Source: Sycon ciliatum (Eukaryota; Porifera; Calcarea; Leucosolenida; Sycettidae). Taken from it: a DNA stretch of 64,000 nucleotides. Location of the stretch: positions 24,074,310 through 24,138,309 of the forward strand of contig NC_088650.1 of assembly GCF_964019385.1 (NCBI RefSeq), read 5' to 3'. The notes beneath the pieces are model-generated. The model was not told where the DNA came from. It did no database searches and worked only from the letters and a program-made list of their open reading frames with translations. Shown here in pieces: positions 33,144 to 46,600 of this stretch. Both the position numbers and the translations under genes were made by a program. Positions within the stretch are counted from its first letter, which is position 1; each line of letters opens with the position of its first letter.

Positions 33144-33156
33144 CATTATCTTTCTT

Positions 33157-33890
33157 TACGGAGTTGTTGTTGCTGTTCGTTTTGCACGGTGACCAGGCGA
33201 CTGGTGTACGCATGAGCGCGTGACCGCTTACTCACCCGTGCTCGATTGGGAATAAGAGCCGAACGCTGCATCGCAGCCTTTTCGGACCAAAGCCAGTCGA
33301 CTCAGCGTCCAAAAGACTACAACATATGGACCAATCGCGGTCATCCGTGCTTTTATAAGAACGAAACGGCGCTTTTAGTGACATTTGCATACAAATCCCC
33401 TTCTACTACACTGTAGGGCGCAGTCACGCAGTTTCGGTGGAAGTGCGCAAGTTCGATTGGGTATATAGGAGTTGTTGTTGTTGTTACTTTATTTTACTTC
33501 GAGTAACTAAGGCCAGTAAGGGAGCGTCTCAGAGTAGACCATTCTACTCAGCACTCCGAAGACTACAACTGGTGAAAGATTGATTGCAGGATACTTCCCC
33601 TTTAATCTTCAGCCAGCATCGTAAGGTTATGCCGACCGTCTGGTCTCAGAAGTTCTTTTATGCCGGGCCATATTTAAGTTAGACATATAGATTCGAAGAT
33701 TATGCCAGAAATTATGGCAGCATAATCCATTGTAATCCGCCAAGGGCTAATGCTAGCTGTGATTTGTGTCAGACTGTCAGTAGGTCTAACTCTAACTTAG
33801 TCTAAGTAGAAATCTACGTAGATATCAACATGTAGATCCACAATAATAGAGTAGATCGACCAGGGCAGGGGGGGGGGGGGGCAGGGAAAG
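33157..33890. other. Gene-free; remnant of the AAGGGGAAGT repeat family
   Basis: From about 33240 to 33598 the sequence shares short blocks (GACTCAGCGTCC, GTTCGATTGGGTATA) with interspersed repeat C and ends in ATACTTCCCCTTTAATC, the family's terminus. A run of G at about 33868 precedes the next element. Confidence 0.5.
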
Positions 33891-34226
33891 AGGGCTTGAA
33901 AGTGCTACGTCACAGCATAGCAACAATTTCAAAAATTCAAAAATTGGATCCACTTGGATCCAATTTTTGTATGGATCCAAGCACATTTCAAGCCGTCTTA
34001 CTCTCAGCAAGGTGATGTAACCAGTGAAACTGACTGATTTGGCTACTGGGGGCGGGGTTACAACTGGTGGAGAAATAAAAGTCACACCTGCATGCGACAT
34101 GAGTGGGTTGCTATGCACCCACATACTTAGGCAATAGCAAAGTCACACCTTAGTGGATCCAAAAGTAGAAATCTGATGTCAACTTACTACTCCCTGGCCG
34201 TTTTGACGTCATCACTTTCAAGCCCT
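33891..34226 (+). mobile_element. Short inverted-repeat element, family A, copy 3
   Basis: The 336-bp element runs from AGGGCTTGAAAGTG to CACTTTCAAGCCCT and is flanked by AG on both sides. It is nearly identical to the copy at 29437 in the same orientation, and noncoding. Confidence 0.9.
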
Positions 34227-34597
34227 AGAGAGTCGTGATACTGAGTGATCATGGTGATAGCTTTCATTATTCACGACTCCCTACCGTCATGACACAAGTC
34301 TGTTGAGTGGTGCAAGTGACGGACTAGTTCTGTCCGCAGATTGAGGACTAGAGAGTAGAGTCTACGTCGAGACTGGGGATGTTGGCTACTGTCAGTACTG
34401 AGTCTGTAGCGCGCTAGCGGAGTAGTGGTGGGGCGAATGCATTTTCAAAAAACAAGCATGATTGACGTGCTAGCTCAGCTGTTACACTGTGCCAGCCTGC
34501 CACAACTGCCAGGCCAGGCCCACACAACACCAGGACGCTTGATCGGTACAATGACTACTACATAATCATTGTGTACAATGAAGTATGTAACATGTTC
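34227..34597. other. No recognised features
   Basis: Plain sequence between two elements; short frames only. Confidence 0.35.
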
Positions 34598-35901
34598 AGG
34601 GGTCGCACTTGTGTACTTAGACATCGCAGCCATTTTTGATTCATCACGCACGCAGCACGTGCGCGTCAGGGTCGTGCAGCCAATCAGAGTTACGGAAAAT
34701 TCAAAATATCGCAATATTTGGGCGATTTGTAAAGGGTTCCTTGGCAGCCGTTTATCTAGCTACGGCGTTGAAAATCGCAGGGCTGCTTTGACGGCCAAGT
34801 ACGCGGACATCTATCGAAAGAAATTTTGAAATCGGTCAAGTAGAAGGGAAATCCGTGTGTAGGGCTTTTTCTGAGCGTTGTCGCCCTGCTTTCCAGTATT
34901 CTGACAGTAAATCTATGTCGTTGAGGAAAAAAATGATTCGGTAGATTTACGGAGGAGATTCTAATAAAGAAAATGAGCCCTCGATCATCGAAATCGGAGA
35001 AGAGATGGCTGCCAAGGAACATTTTGAAGACTGCACTGACGGCCCGGCGCGAGCCGCTCGCGCGATCGCGCAGTGTCGGAAAGTACATGTACTTGGACTC
35101 CTTCGAGTTTATTTGGTGCGCGACTGCGCGGACGGGATCAGAATGATCTGCCTGCTGCAACGCTTTGCCCTGTGTCTTTGTTTTGGAACAATGTTCATGT
35201 ACATTCACTGCTTTCTTTCTCCAACTCGGCGATGCCGCGTTGCTGGACCATGAAGACTCCAAGGCCAACTCCAAGCCGACACCGTGCGATTGTGATGTTT
35301 GTGTCACAGGTATCATACAAGTGCAGTCCGTGCAGTACGAAAAGTACCGATACGAGTGACATAAAACAAGGAAACCATACCGTCAGTAAGTCCCGATAGG
35401 ATCGCTTTCCGTAGCAGGTGTACTCGTTGCTGGAATACTCCTTGCGGATCGAAGCAACTTTGCAAACAGAACGTCTTCCTCCTGAGAAATACTCCACTCG
35501 CATGATTCCCACGGTCGTTGTTCTGAGTATTGACACGCGAATTCAAAGCGGGAATACTTGCGCGCAAGCCCTAGACTTCCACTTACCAGTAAGTTTGCTG
35601 TTGTGACTTACAACTAAATGGAAGTCTATTTTGAAAGGAGAACGGGGAAAGAGAACATCGCCGTGTCAAAACAAGAACGGTATCAGTGAAGAAGAAACTC
35701 TGTTCACAAAAATCTGCAGGTCTTGATCATACCTAGCACTACTACTAGTACTAGCTAGCTTTGTAGCGCTTGTACAGTTTTGTATGCAAACAATGCATTG
35801 AGAACCACACACGTGATCCAAAAGAGCACGCGTCGCGCATGCAGTCAAAAGCAAGATGGCCGCGATGTCGAGAGCTGATCATGATACCAAGTGCGACCCC
35901 T
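34598..35901. mobile_element. 1.3-kb inverted-repeat element of unknown family
   Basis: The ends AGGGGTCGCACTTG and CAAGTGCGACCCCT are exact inverses. Subterminal sequence also mirrors (ACATCGCAGCCAT, ATGGCCGCGATGT). No clear target duplication is visible. Frames inside are short; a plus-strand block near 35200-35310 (DHEDSKANSKPTPCDCDVCV) ends at a splice-donor-like CAG-GTATCA and could be an exon. No transposase was recognised. Confidence 0.65.
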
Positions 35902-38522
35902 AATGTTACTATGTAGCACAGTGCACTACAATGTAGTGGGTGCCGAAGGGCACTGTCACTGGAAAGCAGTTATCGCTGTGTTGCCACCCGTACCCAGATC
36001 AGAGAGAAAAATGCTGTTGTATGGCCATTATCGTTCTTTTTAGATTACATTCTTTGCATTTCAACACATGGGGCCAGAGCCAGCAGAGGCAGTACGGAGT
36101 GGACTTGTGTAACATCGAGTTGAGATCCCAATGATTTCCGTACCGAGTGTTCCACTTCTTCTGTGTAGCGCAACCGTTTTTTTCTTTTAGAGCCACAGTT
36201 CCTAGTTTGATACATGTAAAGTTGGAGCTGACGTCGGCCGAAGGGTTCACGTATTTCGTTGGTGACGTTTGTTGGAACACGATGGACACCTGAAATCGGT
36301 AAGAAGGCACTGAGAACGAGCCGTTTCGCGCCCTTGAAAGAAGTTTACCTTGCAACACATGCACAGAGACCGGAAGGCGTACTATTTTCATCTCGCAAAC
36401 TTGGTGCCCTCGACACGATTCTTTGTGCTTTAGTGAATCTTTCCTGGCGGTACGTCCGGCTGCTGTTCTTTGTTTGCGCTGCAATTACTGAGAGCGCACC
36501 GCGATCAACGCCAGAGAGTACAGGCAGCGCTACGCGATTGCCATCAAGTCACTGATCTTCGGTGTGAGTGAGCGTGTCCCGGTGCAGTGTCTGTGCTTGA
36601 TCGGGCATGCCTGTAGTTTTTCTAATCCTCTTCTGTAGAGGTTTTCCAACAATTCACCCAGAGCCATGGCCAGAGCATGGTGTCTGTGTGTGAGAGGCTT
36701 GTTCATGTATTTGCAGAAACCGGCGACCACTTTCGATGGCCGACGGTGCTCGTTCTGAGGTCTAGATGGCTAAGGACAGGGGAAGATCTAGAAAAACGAC
36801 AGTTGGCAAATAACTTTGCTTACACCTGTATTGAAGCGAGATGTATGTGACAGTTTTCTTCGGCTGTCGCTGATGATATGAGAGGTTCTTGCAGGTGCAT
36901 CGTAGACCTAGTAGTACCTACGTACTGGTGTGTTAGCAAGCGGTAAAGGATTTCCGTTTCTGTTACTGCTGCTATGTGTACCATGCTTCCTGAACAGCGT
37001 CCGCAAAGGTTTGTTGCCGGAGCTGTTGCAGTGCCAGTAATTGTGTCGGAGTCGTCGCTGCCAGCGTTCCATGCGCTGCGGAAAGGAGGCAAGGTTGATG
37101 CCGAAATGATGGCAACAGCACGGTAAGACTTCGTGCTGCAATGAAATCATTTCATACCATGGACATGTACATTTCGCAATAATGTGCCTTGCAAAGTAAC
37201 TCCACTGTTTGTCAGCAGTGTACGTTTAGTACTAGTAGTTCCAAATTTAGTGTCAGGAAAAAAGAAGACCATGACATTGTACTGATCACTTGCATTCTCA
37301 ATTATTTTGTGATAGGAAGTATGGGCAATCATCTATTTCCTGTTTCCCCCTCCTGATCGCAAATGACCGAAATCTAGTCACTGTCCATTCCGTAGGGAGC
37401 ACAGAAGAGGTGGACATCTTCATTCATATTGGTCAACAGTGGGGTGACGGGACGGATGGGTATTGCTGATTGCTAAGCACTGTTCAAGCCACTTATGATT
37501 TGTGTAGGCTGAAGGCTTGCTTGCTCGATGTGCTTTTAAAAATAATTTGTCAATATCATCTTGGATTTGTATTTTGTATTTATTTCAATATTTCCTGGCT
37601 CGTCAAACGACTGCCAATGACAAGATGAATGTGAAATGAAGAGTAGATTGGTATGTACTTAAATGGTACCCCGAGGTGGAAAACACTCTCAATAACTGTA
37701 CTCTTCACTAAAATGAGCAAAATGGGCAAGAAGTTCTCTCCCAGGAAAGGGTTGGAATATTCCGGGAATCAATTCTAGGTAGGATTAAGCCTGACCTGGA
37801 ACGTGCAATGGAAATGAGATAGTGTAATTCCCTAATCCCTCGAATAATGTATTTGTACCAATGTTTATCAATGGCCATATTTTGGGACCCACACCTTTCC
37901 TTCAGCTACAATACGATCATCATTTTCGGTTGTGTATTCCTAGATACTATTCTATTACTACATCCAACCATGCAGCCTGATCAAGTTTCATGGATGGGGA
38001 TGGGTTTGTGACAGTAATATTCTCAGTCACAGTTTGTAAAGTAGATGGCGCACTTCCTGGGGAAGTTGCTGAACCATCCTGGAATACACATGTTTTTGGT
38101 GCCATCAGCTGACTCTCTTCGACATGAAGTCATTGTCACTAAGCAAGACTAAGTGTGCATGCTGCATGCATGAGATACTAGTACTCAGTACTAGTAGCCC
38201 AAACCAGTCAAGTGCATCATGCCATACTGTTACCATACACACTGTACATACTCAGTGCTCGGTACTGCTGCTGCTGCTCTGGCAGGGAAGCTACTGCTAG
38301 TACTACTGCTATGACTAGGACTAGAATGCATCAGAACATGGATAAGCCCTTGGGCCAATGACTGACTGTGGTGTACTGCCTGTACTGCTGTAGGCAAGAC
38401 AGACTCTGTATGCAAAGCTGATATGAACATATGTCTAGTGAATAGAGTGTACACTGTGATAACAATAACATGTTTGTGTGTGACATGGGCATCTAAGATT
38501 TTAATGTCTTATAACTATGGTA
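35902..38522. other. Gene-free or unresolved; possible 5' exons of the armadillo gene
   Basis: No frame here matches a known family. A block near 36485-36560 could encode a helical segment ending at a donor-like CG-GTGTGAG, but I cannot tie it to the downstream gene. Confidence 0.35.
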
Positions 38523-38593
38523 AAAAAAGGAGAAGGACACAATGTTATGAGTTATGACTAACTGTCCACCAACGCAACGCCTTCTCCTTTTTT
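38523..38593. repeat. Miniature hairpin with AAAAAAGGAGAAGG stem
   Basis: A 14-bp stem (38523-38536 with 38580-38593) encloses a 43-nt loop containing TAACTGTCCACCAACG, similar to the loop of the hairpin at 44994-45102. Confidence 0.7.
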
Positions 38594-38599
38594 CTCATT

Positions 38600-40062
38600 A
38601 TCAAATTGGCTCACGATCCGAAGTCTTATATCTAACAATGTTTGTAGGAAAACGAACCACCTGTACCTGTGCAAGTTTACGAAACACCACAGCCCCGGAT
38701 ATAACAAGGTGTGATGTGCTCATGACATCTTACCAGTTCAAGGTCTGCTGTTGTTGTTTGCTTTCCCATTGCTGTTTCAGATACGATCCAGGCAGCAGCC
38801 ATTGGGGCCGTCCGCCGGTCGACAGCATGATCATTGCTGGTGATGATGAGGATGAGGACGAGGATGATGATGATAGCGACACTGGTGATTACAAGATGAC
38901 TGGATCACATCTTGTTGATAGATACATGTACGTACATACTAGTAACATGTACCTTGATGTACTTTCTACAGTGATACCTCAGTATAAAATGCCTCCAAGG
39001 CCAGGGACTTTAATCATACTGAGAGAGAGCACAAACCTCAGGCTGTTCGCAAGCAACATTTTCGAAAATATTGCCTCAATATTTTTCATGGTTTCTCATC
39101 AGGTGGAATACAGGAAAGAGAAAAATGATCAAGGAATGTGTATTTAGTACTGCCGAGAGGTGATAGAATAGCCCAAAGAAGAGTATAACACCAATGTGCG
39201 TGACCTCATACACATAGAAGGAATGGCAAAAAGGTGCAATGGTGATGAAACCTAACAAGCATCTAACGCATTGCGACAACATAAGGCGAATAGTGGACAC
39301 ACACTTCACATAGCTAAATAGCTGCTAGGTAGATTGTGAACAACTTGTTAGTTATGTCCATTGTCTGTCGTTTGTGGGCACACCATGCTACATGATTGTT
39401 AGGTTTATTCTCACTTTGTCATTCCTTCTGTATTGTACGGGATTACACCTTTTAGTGTTGTTTCTGGCCACTCCTCTTTGCGCTATTCCTCTCTGCTGTA
39501 CTGAATTCATTGTTCTAGATTATTTTCTCTTTCATGTATTCCAGGGTCATTGGTGTTGTTAAGCAGCTCAGTTTTCCCCCTGCACATGAACATCAAGAGT
39601 TCAAGACTAAAACTATATTAGTGGTACTCAGTGCTGCAAGGTGATCTTCCATTAGTACCAGGCAACTATTTGTATGTTTACTCCCAGCCCAATTGAGCTG
39701 CAGCTGCTGGGTAGGAAGCAGAACATTCTAGGTTGTGACGGAAGGTGTTGTGCTGTGCTTGTGTGCCTGCTCCGTGTACAGTAAGACGATGCAAGCTCGG
39801 CAAAGTGGAGATGGTGCTCCTGTCAGGTAGGATCCGAGTCCAAGTAGCATTGTGTTTGCAACGAGACTGAGGGTAGAAACCATGACTTTCTCCCAAGCGA
39901 TCCTCAACTATGTGTGGAACGCAGTGGTGTGTCCCGATATACCCATAACAGTATGCTTGAATTTGAAACCAAGCAACCGGGCATTCCCAGCCAACCAATA
40001 GTGTATTGTCTTGGGTCAGTCATGGACACATGTCAAGTGTCAACTTCTTTGTATATCTAGAG
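38600..40062. other. Mostly noncoding; one possible exon at about 38783-38935
   Basis: After an acceptor-like TGCTGTTTCAG, a frame encodes YDPGSSHWGRPP and a very acidic stretch (DDEDEDEDDDDSD). It could be a 5' exon of the downstream armadillo gene. The remainder is unrecognised. Confidence 0.35.
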
Positions 40063-40433
40063 CTTCTCAGTACTGCTGTGATGGGATACTGTATAGCAGG
40101 AAATTTTCGGACGGAAATATTTTCGGACAAAGCCGAATTTCGACATTTCGTACGGATTTTATTTTCGTCCAGTGGTGCATGCTAAATGCACTTGTTTGCT
40201 TGCGGTACGCATGTATAGTGTACATAACTTCACAGGAACAAATTTTAGTACGGAATTAATTTTAGTACAAAAGAGGGCGTGTACGAAATCGTACGAAAAT
40301 AAATTCCGTCCGAAAATTTCCTGCTATACAGTATTCTCTGTACTGCTGTGATGGGATATTCTCTGTACTGCTGTGATGGGTTATTCTCTGTACTGCTGTG
40401 ATGGGTTATTCTCTGTACTGCTGTTATGGGATC
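40063..40433. repeat. 25-bp tandem array split by a MITE
   Basis: Units of the form TCTGTACTGCTGTGATGGGT occur four times after 40334 and once before 40088. The MITE at 40089-40331 sits exactly between units. Confidence 0.85.
40089..40331. mobile_element. 243-bp MITE with CTGTATAGCAGG ends and TA target
   Basis: The ends CTGTATAGCAGGAAATTTTC and the exact inverse are flanked by TA. Subterminal GGACGGAA and ACGAAAAT boxes mirror each other. TA targets and short ends suit the Tc1/mariner group. No coding sequence. Confidence 0.87.
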
Positions 40434-40651
40434 TTCCTTTCTACACAGTGTATAGCAGGCTCTTTGTGGGCTTCTTTGGTATTCTCTTCTAACACTAGCT
40501 AAGGTCTTGCTCTTGCTATATGCTACGTATTCAGTGGGGAAGGTTTAATGACTTTCAAGTGAAAATCCTGCCAAGAAGACGAATGGCTAATGGCTGTAAT
40601 GCGTTCTCAACTGTTCTCTTTGTGTTCCCTGAAGACATGAAACACCGGCAG

Positions 40652-43600
40652 ATTTCGATGCTACGCTGCTCAGCGAAACGTTTGAAGATGCCACTTCCAC
40701 TCTTGGCAGCCACTACTCAATGCGGCGTGAGAGTAGAGACATGGAGAGAGAATTCAGGCTCTCTGGTGGTACTCCCAAAGGTATGCACATGCTATGGAAC
40801 ACTGGAACAAGACTGAACTCTGTTATGCAATATTCCCCGCGTTTATGTGTTTTATGGACTGGGGGCCGATAAAGGGACATATACGTCACTTTTCCCGCCA
40901 TCAGGTTTTGCGTTGCAGGTCCACTACAACCGTACCCATGCTGGTGCCTGCTCTGCAGGGAAGGTCATGTGTAACGTCATACTCACTAATGTACAAGAGC
41001 AGGTTGTACCTGCCGGGTATTGGACAACTTGCTCTGGAAAAAGGTGACGGCCATCTTGGGTGGACACCTCCATGGTCCTCTCTACCTGATGGTACTTGTC
41101 GTTACATTGTACTTGTATTAGCATGGTCCTGTTCCTAGTATTCAAAGTAAGATAATAATTATAGAATGGCATTTGCGCTTTCACATGAATCAGGGAGTGA
41201 ATAGATCATCCTTCTCCCAGGCCAGCAACCTAAGCATAGTGTCGGAATATCATGGTGCTAGTCGGCAAGGCATGGTGGAAGGTGTACTCAGTGCACATGC
41301 ATTTCCTATCACAACAGCACAGGGTGATGGTTTCTGTTCTTTACAATCGTATCTGAAGTATTTGTCTTGCTGTTCCTATGCGTGCATTTAGACCTGAGAC
41401 TCAGTGTGTTGACTGGAGGAAGCCAAACCAGGGGTCGGTACGGCAGCAATGACAGCATGCGACGTGGCGGCGATGGGGAGAGCACACTGCCACGCCGTGC
41501 ATCGTCCATTGACCCTATTCCCGAGTCGGAAGCCGACCCTCGCGGCTATGGTGCGGCTGCAGCAGTCAATCCCGGTGTGGGAAAGGACAGCACGATATCG
41601 CCACTGAGGTCACCGCCGTCCTGGTACAGTGACGAAGCTGCGCTACCTGCCAGTCTCGCCAATCAACACCTTGGCCAGTACAATAGCCTGGCCCGGGGAA
41701 ATCGGACAGACGATGGCAGCTATCAGAATATTTCAAGCATTCCGTCCCGGTACAATGAGCAGCCAGATGGTGCCTCAGCGCAACATCAATCGCGGGCCCG
41801 ACACCCAGTTAAACGGCAGGAATCTCAGGAACAGGAGGTAGCACTAGCGATCAGGGGAATGAACAGCCACTCGCGACAGGCCATTGCTGCCCAGGCCATG
41901 GACCATTCGGAAACCCCATCAGGTGAGCTGACATGTATATCCAACCCATCCCCACCATTCCTGTAGGGAATCAACACGTAAACTTGCGTTGTAGCATGTT
42001 TGAAGTGTTCGTCAAAATGCTGGAGGTGCAAAACAGGTAGCCTGAACATAGGGTGGAGTGGATCAAGGAGGGGGAAACAATGTGGAAAGCTCTGCCTTTT
42101 ACGGGCATTGTACGCCATACTTGATTACGTTTTACTTTTGTGGGTAGTTTTCCATGCTGTAAAGCTTTCTATTGCTTAAACAATGTGGGCCCAATCACCT
42201 CTTCATGCTTAGGTCTGCGCATTGCTTGACAATGCAGAGCTACTGTTGTGGACATTGAAATCCGATGGGATGACCGCGGCCGGCGCCCTTTCTGCATTTA
42301 CCTCATACATGCACTGTAGTTCATGTGCACACTGTAAAAAAGGACCAGCAGTGCTCGCCGTTGCAAGGCCAGTGTCCCTGTCCACAACAGTACATGAACA
42401 TGCATGTGCATGCTTATATTCATTCTTGTTTTGCAGAGGACGGGCAGGATTATCAGCCGGCAAGAAACGAGTCGGCGCAGAGCTCTCGGGCAGGTGCGCA
42501 CTCCCAGCAATCGCATCAATCGCAGTCGCACTCCTCTAGGCAGCAGCAGCAGCCGCAGCCAGGCCGGTCGCCAGCGCATCAGCTATCGCTGCACGACGTG
42601 GTGGGATTCCTGAACAGCCGCGATACGATGGTGGTTGCCAACGCCGCTGGGTATCTTCAGCATGCATCGTATAACAATGACCATGTCAAAACTCAACTGA
42701 GGTGAGGAGCAAAGCAGAACATCACAGCATAGGACGAAGGCTGACTCCCTCCCATTGGGAGAATTGATATGGTAGCAATGCAAGGTTTTTTTTTTAAATT
42801 TTGATGTTTACTAGAAACATCAAAGAAGTACCGTATCATTGTCAGTTTATGGAGACCGTAGATCTAAACTGGAGGTTTGTTTCAATCCAACTTTCAGTTG
42901 ACCAAGTAACCACCTTGTGCACTATCTAGTCTTCTACTGCTGCTGCCCTTGCTGTTGTTGTTCTTGCTGCTGCTGCTGCTCCAGTTGCAGGTGTTGCTGC
43001 TGCTGCTGCCTTTGTTGCTGCTTTCGTTCTTGCCGCTTGTCCTGTTACTTCTGCTTTTGCTCCTGTTGCTCCTGTTGCTGTTGCTGCTGCCTCTCATGCT
43101 GCTGTTGCTGCTGCTGCTTCAAATTGCAAATATCCACCAGCGACATGCCAGCGATTGACCATTTAGTGTATATGTGTGTGTGTGTGTGTGTTCTTCCTTG
43201 TAGGGATCTTGGTGCCATACCAGCCTTGGTCGGTCTCATTTTGCAGAGAGATGAAATGGTGCAGCACGCTGCCGTGGGTGTGCTAAGAAACATGTCATAC
43301 GGTCCTCACAGCGTCCCTAACAAGGTATAAATCACCTGGTTGTGAGGGCGCAATCTTTTATAGTGTGATCTATGCTTTTTGAACAAGCTGTGAATGTGGT
43401 GAAATATTAGAATGCTCCTTGAAAGGACTGAAAACCGGCGGTAACATGGATAATGGATATTCGTATCTTTTGTAAAATTTACTATGGTCATGATAGAATG
43501 TCCAGAATCCATAGTTGAAGTTGTTTACGAATTCCCACAATAGGATTGCGTGTGGATATGCAGGAGGGGGCGTTTTTCTTTGGCTTCAGGAAAATATTTG

Positions 43601-46600
43601 AGTGTAAGTTTGTTTTCTGTCTCCCCTTTGCCCGCAGTATGCCGTTTGTGAAGCAGGAGGCGTAGAGGTCCTAGTGCGGCTGTTGCGCAATGCAAGGTCT
43701 GAAGATGTGAGTACGCCGGTAATACCTGGCACTGTATGTTTAGTAGCACAAGAGCACTTCGGAAAATAGACACTTGCTATGTTGGCCCCCTGGTGGGGTA
43801 CGTAAAAATCCACTCACACGACAATCACTTTGCATATGGTGTATGCGGCGTACATGGTATGCACACACAAGCACGTATAAGGAATATGGGCGCTGAACCC
43901 TGGATACGCCACACGCATGTACTACGCCACTTTGGGATATCACATGCCATTGGCGTAGCTCGGCAATTTAAGTCTTTGCCTGGAATAACTTGTCCCTACT
44001 ATAGCTTCCAACTGACACTAGGTTTTGTGTGTTTCCTGTATCCTATAAAGGTACAAGAGCTGGTGACTGGAGTGCTGTGGAATCTATCTTCTTGTGAAGT
44101 AAGACCATCTAGCTTCTGCATATCTTATCTATCCTTTTTCGCACAACATTTGCCAAACATCTAGGCTCTTTCTTGTATTGCAGAAATACATTGTTCAAAT
44201 TCGTAGAGGTAGGGTGTCTGTTTGATGGAGCTCCTAGCGACATTCCTCATCCACCTTGGATATCATCTTCTTGCTAGAGCTAAAGTAACTTTCATCTAGC
44301 CGATAAATAAGACGATTCTCTTTGTCTTGGTAACGTAGGAAACAGAGCAGATCTTAACCAGTCTTTTGCTGATAATGGTATTACGACTACACTTGTGTTT
44401 ATGCAGGAGCTGAAGAAGCACATTCTTAGCCAGAGCACTACCGAGCTGGTGCGATCAGTGATTGTACCCGCGTCGGGCTGGGATCCGTCTGGGGATGAGG
44501 ACAATGAAGACAACAACGATGTGCTTGCGCAGATCCTCTGGACATCGGTGTTGCGCAATGCAACCGGCATACTGCGCAATCTCTCGTCGGCCGGACCGGA
44601 CGCGCGGGACGTTTTGAGGAGCACCGAGGGCTTGGTGGACGCGCTCCTGAGAATGTTACGAGCAGCCGTTGGTAACAATGAAGTGGACAACAAGGTGTGT
44701 GAACGCTTTCCTCTTCCATGTGTTGCACGCTGGAGCACTAAGCTCGGTTAAACTGTGATGATCCTGCCATTGAGCAATTGATCCATAGAGTGGTTTCACA
44801 CCTATCACATGACCATACAGGACAGCCGTATCTGTTCCACCTCTAGTCACCCCTTGTATCGATCGGATGTCGGTGGCCATGTTGCCGGGTTCGTTCCACA
44901 TGACATGATCACTCTCTACACAAATTCAGTCACATGGCAACGATCTGAAACCACTCAGCAAGCTAGTATAATTATGTTAACATGAACAATGCTTTTGCAG
45001 AAAAGAAAAAAGGACCAAGAAACTACAAGTTACGCTATATTGTCCACTAACACCACCAGTTACTAAACAATCAGTGTCTTGGTCCTTTATCTTTTCTACA
45101 AATTTATCCTTGGCTCTCCGTCCGAGTCCAATGCTTTTGCACTCCGGACTTTGACCAATGTTAACTCATTAGCCACATTTCCACCTTCATGCTTAGCTAA
45201 TGGCGTCTCTTCTTTGCGTTAATTGTTGCGTTTGTGTGTTGCGCTGTGTTTAGTCGGTGGAGAACTCAATGTGTGTATTGAGGAACCTGTCGTTTCGTAT
45301 GGAGACTGAGGTTGACGATCAGCACAGTACGTATGCGGAGGAGGCCATGCAGACTAGTAACTGGGAGAAGAGGATTGTCAAGGAAAGAGCCGACTATGAG
45401 ATATTTTCGAAGAGGCTGGCCAAGAAGGAGAGCAAGAAGTCATTCAGCTTCCGTCGGCGTTCATCCAGTAAGACTGGCTTTGTATAATAGGATATTAATC
45501 ACCCTCTGCATTGGTGATGTTTTCTGGGAACACTTTGTGTCTGTGTCCATGGCTGTGTGCGCGCACATGAGGTGAACTTGTACTTGACTGTACTTGACGT
45601 ATATGTTGTCTGGTGAGCAATGTATGCCTTGAACAGCACTGAAACTGTGCTATACATTGTAATGCGAACAACACTTTTCACTTGGTATACTACTGCTCAC
45701 CATCAAACTATGGCAGAGGCTCGGAAAATCGTATCGCTAATTTCTTATGCTTTTCAACGCTATGTTTGACTACAGAGAAACAGACAGGCAGACCTCAGTC
45801 TTTGGATACTGATGTGATTGTTGATGAACCACTGCCATGGAATGACGACTGTCCGCCGTTTCCAACGCGAACCAAAGCTATCAGTGGCATTGTACAACTG
45901 TTCCAGCCAGAGGCAGTCCAGCCCTATGTTGCACTGGCTGCGGAGGCATCCAACCCGGAGACACTGGAGGCTGCTGCCGGCGCTATCCAGAATCTGACGG
46001 CATGCAACTGGAAGGTGAGTGGTTGTTGGTCATAGGCTTTTTGAGTTCTTGTCATACTACCAAGGTGTTGGCACTCCTACTACCTCAATGAATAATAACA
46101 CCGTGGAGATAGCAGACATACGAGTCGCTTTTTGTAAGATTGTTCTATCAGCTGCCTTGAATTCGAATAAGCCACTGGAGTGGAAGGTGGTTGCTCCCAA
46201 TGTTGGAGATCGCGCTGACTGACACTTGAATGCAGTGTATTATAGAATCTGTTTTCGTTCCCTTTTGTCTCGGTGTTTCCTCTCAGTGGTCAGTTTTCGT
46301 CAGAAATGCTGTCAGAAAGGAGAGGGGACTGCCGATATTGTCGGAGCTGCTGACGATTCCAAGCGATGCAGTCGTGCGCACGGCAGCCACTGCATTGAGG
46401 AATCTGGCTGTTGATCCTAGGAATCGTGAACTTATTGGTAAGACATACTCGACAATCCTGATGGTCAGATTGCATTGACGTTTCATACAAGCCACAGCAT
46501 AAGTCCATCTCTAGCCATTTCCTATCTTGGATCCCCTACTGAGACACTGACCGCATGATTAATTCCCCGGGACGTTATACTAGTGTGTATGGGGGGGGGG

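Noticed and set aside
39090-39115. Minus-strand CTGATGAGAAAC, partly like a hammerhead core
   Set aside because: Stem II is missing between CTGATGA and GAAA, and no stem I pairing was found.
42894-43293. Leu-, Cys- and Gln-rich ORFs
   Set aside because: Frames through the CTG-rich tract; only the exon at 43204-43324 is real.
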